A stretch of DNA of 64,000 nucleotides from Cornus controversa (GCA_026545225.1 CM048845.1:118857033-118921032), one strand, 5' to 3'; positions 25,127-38,693 are shown, counted from the first letter of the stretch. Translations and numbers: made by a program. Notes: a model not told the origin generated them from the letters alone.

Positions 25127-27650
25127 ATGCTGCACAAGTAAGGTACTCAAACTTCTACTTTGTGCTGCTGTTTCTTGCAAGCTTGGAGTGAGCTCATGAC
25201 GTGATAAGAAGTTTTACTTTTCTTTCTTCACCTCCCTTTTCAACATGTCAACTATAAGCATCTTGTACTGTAAAAGAACTGTTTACAATTTGCTTTGTAT
25301 GCTTCCAGAACCAATATAGTAAAAAATCTGATCAATAAATGGTAGTGAATTCTTAGAATTTCAGGTGTTCAAATACTGTCTTGGCATTTTTTCTGCACCT
25401 TTTCCATTTTGCATTACTATGTCAATCTAGGGTTGGTATTCAAACTTTCTATGCTGCTGTTTGTCGTGAATCTTGAACAAAACTTCTATAATTGATCAAA
25501 GCATTATTATATCAATCAATTTGCTTGTAGATGACTTTTGTTTATGGTCATATGTTAGTTATATAACCCACACTACCCTGCAAGCAACCAAAACCATGAG
25601 CGTGGAGAAGTAAAAGCTGCTTACAGTCTTCTTAGTCTGATATACCCTGGTGCCTGTTTGGTGTTGTGTCTTCTAATATAACACATTTTATTTATAGTGA
25701 GTGAAAAACATAGCCCCTTTTGGAGTGTCACATTGTGTCTGAAGATGCATTACTTAAAAAGTGCTTTTTGTGTTGGAATTATTTTTCTACTTGTCTGGAA
25801 ATGATGATATATGTTGAATTTAAAGTAGTACTCCTATTCTGAAGTGCTTTTAATGCATTGGTGCAAGAATATAGTACTAGCAAATCTTAAATGAGGAAAG
25901 GATTAAAGGTTTGATTCCTATAGCTGGAAAAAAAAAGAAAGAAAGAACTCCAAAAGCTAGAAGACAATGGCGTGGCTGACCCATTACCTACTCAAAATTG
26001 GGCAAACACTTTATGATTTCTTGTGAAGGAAATTCACAATTGAATCCTAGAAGAAAGAGAAAAAGGAAGCCTGAGTCAAAAGACATTATAAAAATGTTGA
26101 ATACTATAAAATACTACTAGTAGCAGTAAGAAAAAAATCCAGAAAGACTTCTTTACAAGATCTCCCACTAATATTTGCCCAACAAAAAGCAAAAAGAAAT
26201 CTCCCACAGATTGAGGAGATCACGGGGACTTCACAGAGATGGTAGAAAGATGGGCCCACTTAAGGGTCTCACTCTGTCTTGGAACAGTCATTTGAAGCTT
26301 GACATGTCCACTAACGGAGTTTATTTTTTCTTTTGTATTCATTTCTACATATGGACAGAATTTCATGGTCTTGTCAGGTACACCAAATTGTCTTGTTCAG
26401 AGAGAAGAATCCAAGCTAGAGAGCCTAACATGAGTTGCAATCTATAGTGTTTGTCCAGGTTTGAGCCATATTTTAGGGCTCAATCAAAGGGGGGCGTTCG
26501 TTCTATGTGATTACAACGTTTTGCCAGAAAGTAGTATAATTGTTTGGAGTAGGTGTAAGGGTCCCACTTCATGGGTCCAATAGCATTTATTTTGGACGGT
26601 GGGTATTGACAATTTGAATGTGAATCCATAATTACAGTTAAGCACCATCCTAATTCCTAACCTTTTTGTCTTTAGTTGTGGCACTATTGGTTTGTTCCAA
26701 CTATCATTTGTCCTTCACTTTTTCTTTATTTACAAAAAGATAAAATAAAAGCAAATTTATTTATTTAATCATTGTTTATAAAAGTGGTTCCTATAAAGCG
26801 GAAAGCCACCCATATAATTCAGTAATGGTGCAAAGGTTGGTCAAATAAAAAGTGTGACATGGGATTTTTCTGGGTATCACGTACTGTTCAACAGTTCAAT
26901 TCAATTCAGCACTTAAATTCAATCAAGTGCATTAACAATATTCACACACTAGACTGGTTTTGGTTTTAAAGTTGGTCGAGTTTTTGATCTGGTGTCATGT
27001 CAATACTTGAAGACCTCTTTGAAGAACTCATTGCTTAAATTCAAAATTTAGAAAATAGCGTTAAGAATTCTTTAAAAAAGTCGGCCATTATTTTTCAAAT
27101 ACATACATATAAACGATACAATACATATGGTGTAAATATATCGGGTGAGTTTCATTCGTATGTGTTTAATATGTATTGTAAAATTTATTCTACGTGTATA
27201 ATACGTACAATCCAAATTCATTCAATGTAAATAACGTAACTTAAATATACATATTGGAATGATCACATGCATCTAATCAATAGGAAGATTCATGTTCCTG
27301 CAGGTGGGTGGATGCATGCATGCATTGTGTTACAAGAATGCTATAACTCACATGCATGCTCTCATTGTTTAATGTGGACAAATTCAGCCACAACAAAGTC
27401 AAAATAAGAAATCCAACCTTTGTTTCTCATGATTGATGAGCCAATCTTATTATATTTGTTTTGACTCCATATTGGCAGTTACATCGTATTTTGTCTACAA
27501 AACAATGTCATTGAAGAACGAGGTTTGCATTAATTAAATCAATTTACTTGTCTTTTAGCTAGCATGTTCGAGAGAACGTGCATGAGGGTTAAACTATTTT
27601 TTCCTTTTCTTTCTTTCTTTTTTGTTTTATTATTTATGATGATAAACACT

Positions 27651-27897
27651 AAGGTTGTGTTTTGTTTCGAGGTAAAATATCGTCTGAAAAATATTTTTAA
27701 AATTTTTTTCATATTTGATTGCATATTTTAAAAAAATAATATTATATTCGTAAAATATTTTCACACCAAAATATTTGAATTTATACAACCAATATGTAAA
27801 ATATTGATTACCTAACTTGGTTGATGTTACCCAACGCTGAAAACTTTTAAAAATATTTTACAGAAAATATTTTATGCTAAAACAAACAGACATTAAG
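27651..27897. mobile_element. Small MITE-like element
   Basis: The left end aaggttgtgttttgtttcga and the reverse complement of the right end, cttaatgtctgtttgtttta, are related. The inner arms both read (t/g)aaaatattttnt...aaaaatatttttaaaa. About 245 bp long with no coding capacity. ACTAAG and ATTAAG at the two borders may be a worn target duplication. The superfamily is uncertain. Confidence 0.5.
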
Positions 27898-29099
27898 TCA
27901 CAAATTTTTTTTAAATAGGTGTCGCTCTCATGTTCGGTGCGCACTGTCACAAATGAATTAGTATGTAAACCAAATTAGAGTATTGGAATTCGTCAGAAGA
28001 TAATAAAACAAATGAATTTGCTTTGGAGTTGAGATGTCATCCATCAACTTTGGTCAACATATTAACAATAGTCGAGTTAATGAATCGAAATTTGGTTTTA
28101 ATTTGCTAATTTGTTAATAATTTGAATTTGATAATTTCTTAACTAAATAAACTCAATATGAATTACAATTGATCTAATCAGATAATAATTCGATCTCAAA
28201 AATATAATATATAATATACTATAAATATATTATCTAATTTTATAATATATAATATTTACATATTATTAAAATATTTTTAGTTTTATTTTTTCTGCTCTCA
28301 TCTCTCTTTTCTTTCTTACACCTTCCTTTTTTTTTCATTTAACAAGAAGTCAAATACCTAATTTTTATCTTTTCTTGTTCATATATTTTTTTTGTCTTCT
28401 TCTAATTTTCTGTTTTTTGAAATCATTATTTGTTGATCTCTTTTGATATTAGTATTTTTCGGATCGAATACCCAATTGCTAAAAAATCAAGTATGAATTC
28501 ATTCATAAATAATCCAACGAAATATCAGATTTGAATCCTATCAGTTTAGAGGTCTAATTAGGATTTGAATTCATACTTGATTAGACCTCGAAACTGATTG
28601 GAGGTCTAATCAAGAGTAATGAACACAAATTCTTTTCGGTGCAATTAAATCAATAATGCAACCCCACACAACAAAATTAAATTGAAAATGTAACAATAAT
28701 GTAAATGTGTTGTAATATTGGATCTCGATATAATATGTTGAAAGAGTGTCGCAGTCTACAGTAAATTCATGAGTTTTGCATCATCGAGAGATCTTGTTAC
28801 TCTTACATTTAAAAAAAAAATTATTATTAGAAAGTCAAACAACTCAAACTAATCATCGATGATCGATACAAAAAACCTATTGCGTTAGTGTGAAAGAGTA
28901 CGTTTTAAATAAAATTGTAAATTGCAAAGTTACTTTTGAGGGACAACTATGTTACTCGTTTTTTAATTTACGGAAAAAAAAACTTTGCTATTCCATTTTT
29001 AAATGAGAAAGCAGTATTTCCTCGCATTTTCAAAGTGAAAAGTTTAGGGTTCAAGTTTTTCGTAGGGACAAAGTAGAAGTGAGTGTTTTTTTGTCAAGG

Positions 29100-29599
29100 T
29101 GAAAAAAAAAAAATTCCGCACAAGTCCTACTGTTCAATTGTAAGGACCAATAAGTCTTAAAAAAAATTGTTAGGATAACTAAGTCCTACTTTTTATAAAT
29201 ATTTCAAACTAAGTTCACAATTCTATTACTAATAATTTTTTTCCAACATTGCCCTTTCTCATAAATCTCCTAAATGTTTTTTAATTAACATACTTAATAT
29301 AACCATTACCTCTAATTTTTGTAATTAGTATCAATTTACAATAATAATGAAAAAAATATATAGTTTTAATTGCCACCAAAATTAGCAATTTTTTAAAATA
29401 TTTAACAAGTTAGTTATTTAAATTCAACCAATTGTAATAAAAACAAATATTAAAACAAGTCAAAAACTTTCATAATTTTTTTTTCAATGAGGTGTATTTA
29501 TATACAATTAATGAATTATTTAATTTTTTTCAGTTTTTTCTATTTATATTGTTTTTAAAATATGCAATTTCAAGAATTAAAAGTAAATTTAAGAGTATG

Positions 29600-29658
<59 letters not shown>

Positions 29659-29890
29659 AAGTTTATCAAAATGATATAAATTTTTTTTTAATAATTTTAT
29701 ATAAGAATAACATTAATGATATTCTATTAAAAAAAAAGGTACTATTGGAAGAAAATCAATATGAATGGAGTTATGAACTTAATTGAAAATATTAACCAAA
29801 AGTAGGACTTAGTTGTCCTAACAAATTTTTTTTAGGACTTATTAGTTCTTATCGTTGAAAATTAAAACTTATAAAGATTTTTTTCTAAAA
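29100..29890. mobile_element. Non-autonomous TIR element, about 0.8 kb
   Basis: The left arm (aagtcctactgttcaattgt, then aaggaccaataagtctt, then ttgttaggataactaagtcc) matches the reverse complement of the right arm (ttaattttcaacgataagaa, then ctaataagtcc, then tttgttaggacaactaagtc) over about 95 bp. The interior is AT-rich and contains a (CA)n(TA)n microsatellite at 29602-29655. No transposase was seen. Confidence 0.75.
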
Positions 29891-30543
29891 AAAAAGTAAA
29901 TGAGAAACAATATTCACATTCTATTTTCTTACAACTGTATTCCATTTTTAAAAATACTTGCCATTATTACATCTAGTAAAAATATATGACTTATAATAGA
30001 AAAGAGTAAAAATAGAGAATTTTTACGAAATAAAAGCAAGAATGATGACGATAATCTTTTAACACATTAATAAGAAAATCAAATATTTAAGAGATTAGAA
30101 ACTTTTACTTTTTTATTTAAAAAATATGACAAAACTATAAGTTAAAAAGTGAAAATTGAATATTGCCTCTCTTTAAATAAAGAAATAAAATACAATTTGA
30201 ATATCATTTCTCTTTTTATTTTACCGCCACTTTAGTAGCAGTTAAAAAGGAATGAAAACATTCTCTACCGTCCCTAAAGAGAAGAGACGTAGCATTTAAG
30301 TCTCAGTCATGTCGGTAAAAATTACTATAAAAAAAATGCGCACGAGCCATATGGCCATTCTAAAGTGCGCCGATGAGGGAACTACACACCAATAACATGC
30401 GCCGTCTTCGTCCATGTTTTTATTGTCCTCCCATTTTCTTTACTTTGTCGCTACTTTTTCTCTCTACAGAGAACTGACTGACTTCTCGTTTACTTGTAGA
30501 GAGCGAGAGAGAAAGAAAGAGAGATTTAGAGAGGGAAGGGGTA

Positions 30544-30763
30544 ATGACAGAGGAGGCAAGGATGATGATGGAGTGGGAAAAGCAACAGCAAGAAGAATTG
30601 TTGTTGAATGTGAACAACAACAACAATGGGATGTTTGTGAAGGTGATGACAGATGAGCAAATGGAAGTACTCCGCAAACAAATCGCTGTCTACGCCACCA
30701 TTTGTGAGCAACTCGTTGAAATGCACAAATCCCTCACTTCTCACCACGATCTCGCAGGTCTCT

Positions 30764-30809
<46 letters not shown>

Positions 30810-33800
30810 GCACACACAAAGACACATCTGTTTGTATTATGTGCTTTCTACTTGTATTTATAAATTATGATCAGTTGTTATAGTCTGTGTTAATTGATTG
30901 AATGTTCTTAAAGACAATTGTAATTTGTAAATTGGGTTCAGTTTTTTTATCTACCAATTACCCTTTTTTTTCCTTTCTTTTTTTTTTTGCTAGTAGATAC
31001 TGCTTTTTTTTTTTTTCAAGTAAAAATAAATTAATATCGGATATATAAAATTTCGTTTGCTTCAATGTTTTCCTTTTTGAAATCCCACCAGTTTCATTCA
31101 AAAAGTTACCTAAAACAAGTAAAGAAACATTTTGAAAATTTTACTTTTTTATAAAACATAACATACTCTCATTCTTTTATGGAAATGCTATCAAAGGGCG
31201 GATTGTGAGATTCTCCTTGTTTTTCATTTTTGAAAATTTTATAATTAGTCTCAATATTCTTCTTACTCCAATTTTCAAACAATCATTACCAAATTCACAT
31301 AATCTGATTTTAATAGAACTCCAACAAGGGTCTTCATGAAGACTGTAATTGTGTCGCTGTTTTGATTTCTTCCTCTTTCTTTACAGTTATTTTCATCAGT
31401 TTTCAAACTTCTTTGAATTATTATCGTTTAGATTTACTATTCAAATAATTTGGTTGGACAAATGATGTCAATTATTGATAAATTTTTCCGGCAGTTTGAG
31501 CAAAGTTGCAATTATTAAAGTGGTTTGATTGGATTTGACAATGCTGCTAGGTACTGTATTGATTAATTTTAACCATACCATTATTCATAATAATTTTAGG
31601 TGGGAGAAACGGTTATTGTGGTGCTTTTTTCTACCCCTTTGTAAATTGATTTATTTTCCGAAAAATAGAAATGGTGCTTTGTTATATTAATTATTTGATT
31701 TTGTTTAAATTGGTTTTTATAGCAGAGACTGTCACCTCCACCTTTCTTCTCTTCCCGTATTAGTTCTCTGTTATCGCGAATTTAGTCTCAATGAGTCATT
31801 TGATTTGTATTTGTTATAATTTTTATTAAAAGCGGGATCAATCATATCATGCTATGCTACTCGAGTCCTTTCCTCTGACCTTTATTACCTTTATTGGTAT
31901 TGAAAGTGGCCACAATGTTTGTACTAGACCACCAATGCTTGCGTGCAAGCTCATATAAGTTCTTTCTTTTTTCTTCTTTAGCAAACTGAACATGAGCAAT
32001 TGAGCTGTATGAAAATTATGACATTGGATCCTAATTGTATCTTTAAATAATTTTGTTAAACAGGAAACTCCATATTTTTTTTGGATATATATATGTTCAT
32101 GAAGATTCGAGTCATCTGACTATAGATTAAGATACATGGACTCTCCTATTAACCTTAATGTACCCGTGTCAATACAACATGGCATGGGTATGGTTATGGG
32201 ATGTGTTTGACACACGTACCAAAACCGGATGATGGAAGAAGAAGAAAAACTCAAATGTGATAGCAAAGAACCGTTACGAACTTCTGAGATGGAAGCACTT
32301 CTTTTTTCTTTTTCTTTTTTACCATATACCATATAAGTTTGATTATTATTGTGAACCTTTTTAAAAAATAATTGCATCATGCATTATACTTATAATGTAG
32401 CATACTATGTTTTTAAGTGTGCAAGATGTTGTCCATCTATCTTAAGATTTTGGGATTTAGACACATAGGTACGATACAAATACCTGAGTCCAGGTAGCAT
32501 AGACTATAGGTATTATGGGTGTTAGCTACCTAACATTACTATCCAACTTTCTGCATGCATCAGGATGCTCACATGAGGAAAATGTTATTATGATCTGTAT
32601 ATTCACACACTTTCCTTTTTCTTTTTCCTGTGTCATCTGTGTTTTCTTCTGTTGCCATTTTGGAGTTCATGATTCTAATGTCTTTAATCTCCAACATGTT
32701 TATTTTCTTGACCCTCCTCCATCTTTCTCGGCATACGACTTTTATCCATCCCTTTTCTGTCAAAATGTATTTGTGGAAATAAGATATATTACCACTTAAT
32801 TAGTTATTAAGATTTTAACTTAAGAATCTTTCTTTTGTGCTCTCAGGAGTCAGGCTGGGAAATCTATATTGTGACCCCTTAGTGACATCTGCTGGCCACA
32901 AAATTACTGGCAGACAACGGTGGACTCCAACACCTGTGCAGCTTCAAATCCTGGAGCGTATCTTTGATCAAGGGAATGGGACTCCAAGCAAGCAGAAGAT
33001 CAAAGAGATAACCTCCGAATTGTCTCAACATGGCCAAATTTCTGAAACAAATGTCTATAATTGGTTTCAGAATAGGCGTGCTCGATCAAAAAGAAAGCAA
33101 CAGGTTACAGGAACAAGCAATGCTGAATCAGAAGTTGAGACAGAGGTTGAGTCACCCAATGAGAAGAAGACTAAGCCAGAGGATTTCCAGTCTCAGTCTA
33201 ACCCACCTCCAAGGGCCAAGGATTTGTGTTTCCATAACCCTGAGAAAAGCTCTGGGATGCATACTCTCGATTCACAATGCAACAAAATGGAGCCCATCCT
33301 TTCTTCAAATGGCAGTTCAAAATCTGAAAGGAGTTTGGGCCAAATGTCTTTCTACGAGAGTATGCCATCCAACCCAAGTATGTATACTTCTTAAAATCTG
33401 GCTTTTCTTCTGGTCAACCATGTAACCTGTTGTGGTGTTTAACAGATCAATTCTGATGGGCCTCATGTATTGATGATGTCATTTTGTCCAAATGAATGCA
33501 TATGGTAATTGGAACAATTAAGAAATATTATACTTGTATAAATTTCATTTCCTCTTGGATGAAATTCAGTAAGTTTACTTTCATAAGTATAGTAACTACT
33601 TACCACCTTTTCAATTGATCTGTCACTTTTACTGTGACAAATTATACACGCACATGTGCACACATTCTTGTGCATCCCAATTATTTGGTGAGGTTGCTTT
33701 TTTTTCCCATTAAAACCATTCTGCTCGCGTCGGTGCATCATCCGTGCATGTTCTTTTTTAAGAATGACTTTATCCTTTTGAAGTGCCTGAATCAAATCCA

Positions 33801-34477
33801 GTCCCGACTGTTGCACTCTTCAATGTCTGCTATGCACCTGAATTCACTTTTACTGTCAAACCTGCTTCCCTCTTTATAACTATCTCATGAGTAAATGGAA
33901 TAGGTAATCTTTTGGAGATTAGCTTGCCAAAGATTCATGTTCACTGCCATTTGTTTTTCGTAGCCAGATTGAGCAATTGCCACTCTTATAGATTTTGTGA
34001 ATATAGAGAAGTTAGTTTGCTATGAGCTCAAACTGTAGTTTTTTTTTTCCGGAAGTTTCAAACTGGAGTTGTTACATGCAACAAATATTAGAAACAAGTC
34101 AATTTTTGTAGATATTATTTAGACAGATTCTAAGCAAGATTTTAGGATTATCTCCTATTATCTGGGAATGTTATATGGAAGTTGTGAGGAATGCGGAAGT
34201 TGTAGGCTGTGGCTTATTAATTTATTAGATACGTGCTATGTGGTTGAACCTTGGCAATTCCTCTCTCTCTTGACACATTGATCATAGAGAAAAAGGATGC
34301 CTTCTTACAGTGATGAGATATTTGTTTTTTTGTTATGGTGAATTACTTACCAATGGCAATACTCTCTAATCACATGCCAAATTGACGAATGCAGGAATCG
34401 ACCACTTGATTGGAAAGATGGAAGCATCGGGGAGCTATAATCCATATTATACAGAAGATTATAACATGGCAGAATGA
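30544..34477 (+). CDS. WOX13: WUSCHEL-related homeobox protein, WOX13 clade, complete
   Basis: A nuclear homeodomain transcription factor of the ancient WOX clade, whose Arabidopsis members act in root, floral and replum development. Exons: 30544-30757, 32847-33377 and 34395-34477, in phase with GT-AG junctions, 828 nt or 275 residues. The clade-specific N-terminal region reads [20 protein letters not shown] (exon 1), then [18 protein letters not shown]. The WOX homeodomain spans about residues 93-158 with helix 3 [17 protein letters not shown] and the enlarged loop around [16 protein letters not shown] box (TLPLFP type) is absent, as expected for this clade. The C terminus [20 protein letters not shown] also matches the clade. 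The upstream leader is GA-rich (30500-30540). The start is the first ATG after that leader, directly before [13 protein letters not shown] (TA)n tract sits just after the first splice donor. Confidence 0.96.
30764..30806. repeat. (TA)n microsatellite at WOX13 intron 1 start
   Basis: About 20 ta units begin only six bases after the splice donor of exon 1. Confidence 0.9.
32135..32520. repeat. Dispersed repeat family copy in WOX13 intron 1
   Basis: Contains the family words acatggactc, catgggtatgg(t/a)tatggg, gatgatggaagaag, atagcaaag and gagatgga in the order seen at 49005-49430. It ends with agtccaggtagcatag, matching agtccatgtaacatag at about 49410. Confidence 0.65.
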
Positions 34478-35185
34478 CACTTATATCAGCTTTGATATTT
34501 TTGAACAACAAATTGAAATTGTGAACAGAAGCTCTGCGTAGCCTGGCTAGCAATTAGAAGTGAAAAGAACTGTTTGTCTGTGAAATATATGGTTCTTGCC
34601 TGACATAGTAAAGTTATATACTTAATAGTTTGATAATACGAAGGGCTGTGTTTCGTTGACCTGATGATTTTCAGGTTCATGTGTTTGATGGATTTTCTGT
34701 TGATCACTTCATGAACTTCTTGTTGAGAGTTGAACTACAGAAATGCTATATTGAAAGTCTCGACCGTCACTGTTATCCATTAGGAGGTTCCTTAGGAATC
34801 ATATTTTGGTGAAAATTGATAGCATCTCTCTGTTTTGATGTTGAACGTCGTCAAATTGTCACAGGACGCAAGTTTTGCAATATAATACAATTATACTAAT
34901 ATTTGATGTTGACTCTCTTTTAGGAAGGTGAATTGGAGCATCAACCATTACATTGAAAATATTATTTTCTTATCTCATATCATTTCTTTTCTTTACTTAG
35001 AAGTTTAGACTAATCTCATCTTACCACGTTAGCGAATCTTCATTTTCACCCCTGTCAATAATTTTTGGTTGACTTTGGTTAACAAAATGCTGAAATAACT
35101 AAACTACCCTACGTATACTCTATACTTGTCCAAGTTATATTTACTCCGCCTCCCAAACACTCCTCTATCTTTATTCTCACCTTCG
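34478..35185. other. WOX13 3' region and intergenic DNA
   Basis: The first few hundred bases are probably WOX13 3' UTR. No gene or clear repeat was identified in the rest. Confidence 0.5.
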
Positions 35186-35445
35186 ATGTCTCTCTCTCTC
35201 CATCCACCTCTCCAAAACTCTCTGATCCCATGTCTCCTCGCCGCTGCAATGTCTCTCTCTCCGCCAGATCACTCTGCTGCTAGCATGTGTTGCGTCGAGT
35301 ACATTGATGACCTTATCTCCTCCGACGCCGGCACGTTGATCTCTGATCCTGTTTCATCAGACCCCACTCACTCTCTATCGTTCGATGAAGCCTCCATCGA
35401 TTAGCTCATCGACTCCGAGTGCCATCGAATGCAGGTTCATGCCCA
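35186..35445 (+). pseudogene. Exon-like gene fragment, possibly captured by a TIR element
   Basis: A GC-richer frame reads SPPDHSAASMCCVEYIDDLI, then SSDAGTLISDP, then SFDEASID, a stop, then LIDSECHRMQ followed by a gt. It resembles the N-terminal part of a first exon; the 'SID.LIDSE..RM' end faintly recalls D-type cyclins, but I would not name it on that. It is isolated: no downstream exon follows, the frame has an internal stop, and the block runs into the hAT-like element at 35732 and a TIR-like end at 38027. A captured host fragment is the simplest reading. Confidence 0.35.
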
Positions 35446-35731
35446 CTGTCAATTTAGACCATCAGTAGTGTATCTCTTTGTAAACTGCTTCGATCAGTTT
35501 CTTTCATCTCATTCTCTTCTAGTACTCTCTTATTCCTTTTTTTTTTCTTTCTCTTTATATATGTGTGTGTTCGCACGGGAAATTTTAGAATTTTGGTGAC
35601 GGAATCTGACCCACTTGTGATTTTGTTGACAACAGGTGGCAGTGAAAATGGAGGAATTGTAGCTTCCATTACTTATTGAACTCCAAGTGTCCAACCTTAG
35701 ATTTGTGTTTGAAATGCCAGTGGATTGTGGG

Positions 35732-37658
35732 TAGGAGTGGCAAATCGTGTCATCGGGTCGTGTTCGTGTCGAGACACGAGTATTCAAATAAATGGGTCAA
35801 TACGAACACGATTACTGATCGTGTCACATAATTTGAACACGAACACGACTTATTTATTAAACGGGTGACACAACACGACCCGTTTAACCCGTTTATAAAC
35901 GGGTCGTAACGGGTGACACGATACGACCCACGACACGATCCGTGTAACCTGACTTTTTTTATAAAAAGAATGCTCTTGAAAGGAATCGAAACTAAAACTA
36001 AACCTAAACCAGCCAAACATTCCTACCACTAGTCCACCAATGTTTTTTGTTTATAAATGTCACAACAATAATATTTAATTTATAATAATGAAAATTTGAA
36101 CTTAATAAATTTTGAACATTAATTAAATTACAATAATATTTCCCTCTCATTTTTAATATAACAAACAAATGTTATTAATTATATTAACTAAGTAATTAAA
36201 TCAGTGACACAATTTCAGTATCTTGAAATCAAATAAAAATATTAATAGAACATTTAAAACAAACATTAAATATATATCTCATTGAATTAATATATTTTTT
36301 TAATTTATATTAATGTTGAAGTATTATTGAAAAAAAATAAATGAGTGGTTTAATTTATATTACTTTAACTATTATATGTTATACTATATATCTCGGGACA
36401 ATAAAAAAAACCTAATTTCATAAAACTAGATATTCAGATTAAATGGTTTAAACTAACTTATTAATTATTCTAATTGATTTTGTAGACACTTAACTAATTA
36501 ATCATAATTTGAGAAAATATAAGAGAATAGTTTAACTTATATTACTTATAATGATTATATGTTATACTATATATTTCGGGATACTAAAAAACAATTATGA
36601 CTATCATTCCTATATAATTATATTTATATATCCACCATATATATATATATATATATAATATTCCCATTCCAATTTTCACATGAACATTGGTATATCATAA
36701 TAAAAATTTTATACTCAAAGTTTTCAAAACCAACCAATAAAAAATATTATTTTCTTCAATAATCATCGCTCTCTCTTTTCATACATACAAGACGTTACAC
36801 TCACACCACTAGAGTCTAGCACAAACAGTATATATACTATATATAACATATTTGTAATAACTCAAATTTTTCATAAAGATCGAAATTTATTTAATTCAAA
36901 CGAGGATTAGATTGTAGAAACTGGTTTATTTTGATCGAGTATTATTATTTTTATGTAATGGTGGAGACACACACATACATATATATATAATGGGTGGTTT
37001 AGTTGATGATGACTAACATATTAGTTAGTTAATGCAGTAATGCACTCATTTGTAACTTGTAAGCCTTGGTGCTTGAGGGACATTAATAACTTTATATCAA
37101 ATTTCTTATCATTTTGTATATGTTATTCTTATGAGAAAGTTGGTTAATGAACGGCATGATTGATTAAAATAAAGAGTTTCTTTTATAAAACATCGTGTCA
37201 AGTTTTTATGGAGTGTGTGTGCCATATTTCAAGCATTCTAGATATTTTACTTTATTTACTTTATTTTATTTTAATTTTTTTTATATTTATCACAAATTTT
37301 TTATATTTATTAAAAATATAAGTTTACATGTTTTTAACATTTTAAAACAAATTTACAATATTAAGCTTTATATTTTTTACATTTTAAAACAAATTAATAA
37401 ATTAATGAATTATGCGAGTTAATGGGTCGTGTTGACACGACACGACACGTTAATGTAAACGGGTAACACGACATGACACGAATATTTAATCGGGTCAACC
37501 GTGTCAGTCTCGTGTTAGCGGGTCAAACACGAATACGACACGATTTTTTATCGGGTCTATCGTATAGACACGATAAGGACACGAACACGATAAGCCCAAA
37601 CTCATACCCGTTTATTTCGTGTCATATTAGCGTGTCATATCAAATATTGACACCCCTA
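35732..37658. mobile_element. hAT-like non-autonomous element, 1.93 kb
   Basis: Ends are TAGGAGTGGCAA on the left and, reverse-complemented, TAGGGGTGTCAA on the right, typical of plant hAT elements. The flanking 8-mers ATTGTGGG (35724-35731) and ATTATAGG (37659-37666) form an imperfect 8-bp target duplication. Both subterminal zones (about 230 bp each) are packed with cgtgtc/gacacg and acgggtc words in both orientations, as expected for transposase binding sites. The 1.4-kb middle is AT-rich with no transposase. Confidence 0.85.
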
Positions 37659-38027
37659 ATTATAGGACAGCTTTGTCTGGTGATGGGATGTTGACAAGAC
37701 GACACAAAGATACCGAGAGGCTAACCATCTTGCATCAAGAAAGAGTGCACACAGGAGACCATCTTGCTTAGAAAGTGGGTTATGAGAGATTGGGTTTGTA
37801 AAATCATTTTATTTTGTGAGATCAATTGGGCATTCTTGTAGAAGGGCATTCTGGACATTTTTGGCTACTATTTGCATGATGTAAGCAATTTGACTGTTGA
37901 CAATGATATGAGAGACTAAAGTGATGTATAATTTCAAACTTCAGGGGTGTAAAAGTCGATACACAAACGTGAGGGGATCAGATTGGCATATGGATAAACC
38001 TCAGGGGGTCAAAATGTATTTTGTCCT
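37659..38027. other. Right flank of hAT element, TIR-like end
   Basis: The end, reverse-complemented, reads ggacaaaatacattttgacc then ccctgaggttt, the same style as the MULE-like element at 20342-22041. The sequence continues the block broken by the hAT insertion. A matching left end was not found. Confidence 0.4.
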
Positions 38028-38400
38028 AATATATATTAATTATTAAAAAAAAATTATATTACATAAATACTTCAATTCATCAAAAGCAATTAAGAACCAA
38101 ACAAACTTATAAATAAAAATAGACAAATAGATTAAAGAACTAGACTTATTTAGTCCTCTATATATATTTAGGTTAGATTTTAATTATAATTTAGTCACAT
38201 AAAATTTTCTTTCAAAATACTTGTATATATATCACTAGCTCACTGCTACGAAGTGTCCATCACGTATTAAAGGAGTGTCCAATGAGTGTCCGAGAGGTGC
38301 CTAAAGAGTGTTCGAGAAAGAAAAATATCTTGTGTCCAAATGTCCAACACGGGTACAACACCTTCGATGAAGTGTCCATATCTTCTATCTTTTTTGTATT
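38028..38400. repeat. Dispersed repeat, copy B (pair with 8880-9365)
   Basis: Near-identical to 8935-9365: shared words include aacaaacttataaa, agacaaatagattaaa and cagacttatttagtc/ctagacttatttagtc. It ends in a run of 'agtgtcc' words at 38260-38375. Confidence 0.75.
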
Positions 38401-38693
38401 CTAAACTTGAAAAGTGATAAATAAGAAAGAGTTGACAGCAAACAAACAAGCATGAATGAATGAAGTTAACATTAATCATTTATACATACTCCAAACCAAA
38501 AAAAAATAAAGAGCAAGTAAGGTGTGGTGTTGTCATGAATTTTTCTTTTGTTTTTTTTTTATTTTTAAAATTAATAAAATTACATTACTTATGGGGAAAA
38601 ATATCACATCATCACAATTGCATATATTGTTTGTTTTTTGTTTTTTATTCTCTGATAGGCGATTGACAACACTAGAGTTCGTGATTAGCACGT

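Larger units (their letters stand above)
25127..30543. other. Gene-free AT-rich region between NTPase and WOX13
   Basis: The NTPase 3' UTR should be at the start and the WOX13 promoter at the end. No conserved coding segment was found on either strand. Two TIR elements (27651 and 29100) are listed separately. 28000-28620 contains repeated words around gaggtctaat(c/t)a in both orientations (for example 28550-28612), probably another worn inverted-repeat element. Confidence 0.6.
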
